From the NCBI GenBank assembly GCA_051886215.1, contig JBJEXX010000106.1, forward strand, positions 1-7,784: a DNA stretch of 7,784 nt, given 5' to 3'. This stretch comes from JBJEXX01 sp051886215 (lineage in GTDB: Bacteria > Bacillota_I > Bacilli_A > RF39 > UBA660). The position numbers were made by a program, and so were the translations under genes. The notes under the pieces are model-generated. The model saw nothing but the letters and a program-made list of their open reading frames with translations, did no database searches and had not been told where the DNA came from. This document shows, piece by piece, positions 6,656 to 7,784 of this stretch. Numbering within the stretch: position 1 is the stretch's first letter; each line of letters starts with the position of its first letter.

Positions 6656-7480
6656 TTAGTTTTTCTTATAAAACATTTTCTTTAATATACAATAAAATAT
6701 TAACATAAAAATAGCTATAATAGTCATAATTAAACTATATTTATGTATAGGCATTAATACTAAATTTACTATCTTTCCTATAGATGAATTAATTAAAATA
6801 TTTATAATAGGAACAGTAATATAACTAAATATTAAAATAGTAATTTCTGAAATTAATAAAGTAATAGAAATCATTTTTAACCAAGTTAAGTTATTAAAGT
6901 TTATTAAAATAATTAATATTATGGAAGCAATTATACTAGTAATTCCTATTATTCTTAAATTTCTATTTGTTATTAATTTAATTAATTTATTAAAAATAAC
7001 TTGTTCTTTTGTTAAATTGTTGTTTACTGTTGTTGAATTTTTTAATTTATAATAATTATTTGATACTATAGATTTTATTTCTTCTTTTGTATCATTATTT
7101 ATAATTTGTTTATCTTTATTTATTTCTGTTATTACTTCATCTATTGTAGTATTTATTTCTTCTTGTGATAAGTTATTAGAATTTTCTATAAAACTATAAT
7201 ATATTAAATCTGTTGTTAAATCTTGAATTTTTTCGTTTTCTAATATCTTATCTATATTTTCTTTTGGAATATTATATTTTTCAAATTTTTCATATATTGG
7301 TTCTATTATTTCATTATTTTTATTTTCTATATTTTCTTTTATAGTTGTTTTTACTATATTTTTAATATTTTTATAAGAAAATGATGAATCTATTCCATAA
7401 GATATTGTTATTAATGAAATTGTACTAAATAAAATAACAATTAATATAAAGTTTGATAATCCTTTTATGAATTTTTTCAT
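6656..7480 (-). CDS. Membrane protein of unknown function with four predicted helices
   Basis: I do not recognise a family for this 274-residue protein. Residues 8-29 form a hydrophobic helix after a basic start (MKKFIKG), either a signal anchor or an uncleaved signal. Residues 30-174 are hydrophilic, Asn/Lys/Glu/Ile-rich, mostly helical in character and predicted to be outside. Three more helices follow at about 175-194, 200-222 and 247-266, and the basic tail KKMFYKKN places the C-terminus inside. The outside domain has no Cys and no catalytic motif that I can identify. The start is supported by AAAGGA five bases upstream of the ATG. The gene begins 20 bases after the serS stop with no terminator or clear promoter between, so it is probably co-transcribed with serS; a functional link is not implied. 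It ends at a strong terminator. A cell-envelope sensor or assembly role would be guesswork. Confidence 0.75.
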   Translation of the reverse strand: MKKFIKGLSNFILIVILFSTISLITISYGIDSSFSYKNIKNIVKTTIKENIENKNNEIIEPIYEKFEKYNIPKENIDKILENEKIQDLTTDLIYYSFIENSNNLSQEEINTTIDEVITEINKDKQIINNDTKEEIKSIVSNNYYKLKNSTTVNNNLTKEQVIFNKLIKLITNRNLRIIGITSIIASIILIILINFNNLTWLKMISITLLISEITILIFSYITVPIINILINSSIGKIVNLVLMPIHKYSLIMTIIAIFMLIFYCILKKMFYKKN

Positions 7481-7500
7481 TTTAATCCTTTCTTATTACA

Positions 7501-7784
7501 TTATTTTATTGGTTCAATCTTTTCTTTACCACCCATATATGGTTGTAGGGCTTTTGGTATTAAAACACTACCATCTTCTTGATAATTATTCTCAAGTAAA
7601 GCAATCAATCCACGAGGTGTCGCAACTACTGTATTATTTAAAGTATGTAAGTAATATGTTCCTTTTTCTCCTTTAGTACGTATTCCTAAACGTCTTGCTT
7701 GAGCATCTCCTAAAGTTGAACAACTTCCTACTTCAAAATATTTTTGTTGTCTTGGACTCCATGCTTCTACATCACATGATTTAA
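7501..7784 (-). CDS. serS: Seryl-tRNA synthetase, C-terminal part (5' end outside window)
   Basis: The last 93 residues plus the TAA stop (7501-7503) are visible; the N-terminal coiled-coil arm and class II motifs 1 and 2 lie beyond the window. SerRS charges tRNA-Ser with serine in the cytoplasm. Diagnostic segments are the DVEAW-x-P-x-Q strand, GSCSTLGDAQARRLGIR, LHTLNNT, motif 3 with its invariant Arg in ATPRGLIALLEN, and the near-universal end QEDGSVLIP followed by PYMGGKE. Motif 3 reads TPRGLIALLENN where Bacillus and E. coli enzymes have a form close to GRTLAAILENYQ, so it belongs to a less common sequence variant. The reading frame is open to the window edge. The membrane-protein gene follows 20 bases downstream. 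Any T-box or promoter would be outside the window. Confidence 0.95.
   Translation of the reverse strand, partial: KSCDVEAWSPRQQKYFEVGSCSTLGDAQARRLGIRTKGEKGTYYLHTLNNTVVATPRGLIALLENNYQEDGSVLIPKALQPYMGGKEKIEPIK

Noticed and set aside
7467..7676. Plus-strand open frame of 69 residues
   Set aside because: It overlaps the unmistakable serS C-terminus and the start of the membrane gene on the other strand; no domain or ribosome binding site.
1..7784. Mycoplasma-type code (TGA as Trp), suggested by the AT-rich composition
   Set aside because: Trp is encoded by TGG in the ABC, gpsA and serS genes, and all reading frames are full-length without reading through TGA.
1..7784. CRISPR array, tRNA/rRNA gene, insertion sequence or phage module
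   Set aside because: No regularly spaced repeats, no tRNA-like cloverleaf, no transposase or integrase and no long terminal inverted repeats are visible.

Overview
The window is very AT-rich (roughly three quarters A+T or more) and reads with the standard bacterial code. TGG encodes Trp in several genes, all six visible stops are TAA, and no gene needs TGA read as Trp. Shine-Dalgarno sites are strong (AGGAGG, GAGGAG), promoters are sigma-A-like, terminators are hairpins with T-tracts, and intergenic gaps are short. Together with the protein style (Lys/Asn/Ile-rich) this suggests a low-GC Gram-positive of the Bacillota, possibly one of the small-genome, Mollicutes-related Bacilli lineages that kept the standard code. 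The lineage is an inference; no marker here fixes it.

Layout from left to right. Positions 1-114 hold no gene, only the terminator of the leftward ABC operon and one possible rightward promoter. Positions 115-4747 (minus) are two adjacent genes, one base apart, each encoding a complete half-transporter with an N-terminal ATPase and a C-terminal MacB/FtsX-type permease. They have their own near-consensus promoter at 4769-4797. Positions 4815-5492 (minus) encode a small cytoplasmic ankyrin-repeat protein with its own promoter and terminator. Positions 5630-6598 (plus) encode a divergent but apparently intact glycerol-3-phosphate dehydrogenase (gpsA), transcribed divergently from the ankyrin gene. 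Back-to-back terminators at 6590-6648 separate gpsA from a convergent pair: a four-helix membrane protein of unknown function (6656-7480, minus) directly downstream of seryl-tRNA synthetase (serS, minus, 5' end outside the window).

How the genes relate. The two ABC genes almost certainly work together as a heterodimeric type VII (MacB-like) transporter or mechanotransmission complex. Nothing in the window names its substrate: there is no precursor peptide, two-component system or lipoprotein partner. The ankyrin gene lies upstream of the transporter on the same strand, but a terminator and a separate promoter between them argue for independent expression. gpsA (phospholipid precursor) and serS (translation) are housekeeping genes. 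The membrane gene is probably co-transcribed with serS because only 20 bases separate them.

I see no strong evidence for a new biological system. The points most worth a second look are the asymmetric paired ABC half-transporters (extra interdomain segment and a repeated extracytoplasmic motif in one partner only), stop codons placed inside terminator hairpins in three transcription units, an imperfect 19-bp tandem repeat over the gpsA promoter/RBS, and a perfect DnaA-box-containing inverted repeat inside an ABC gene.
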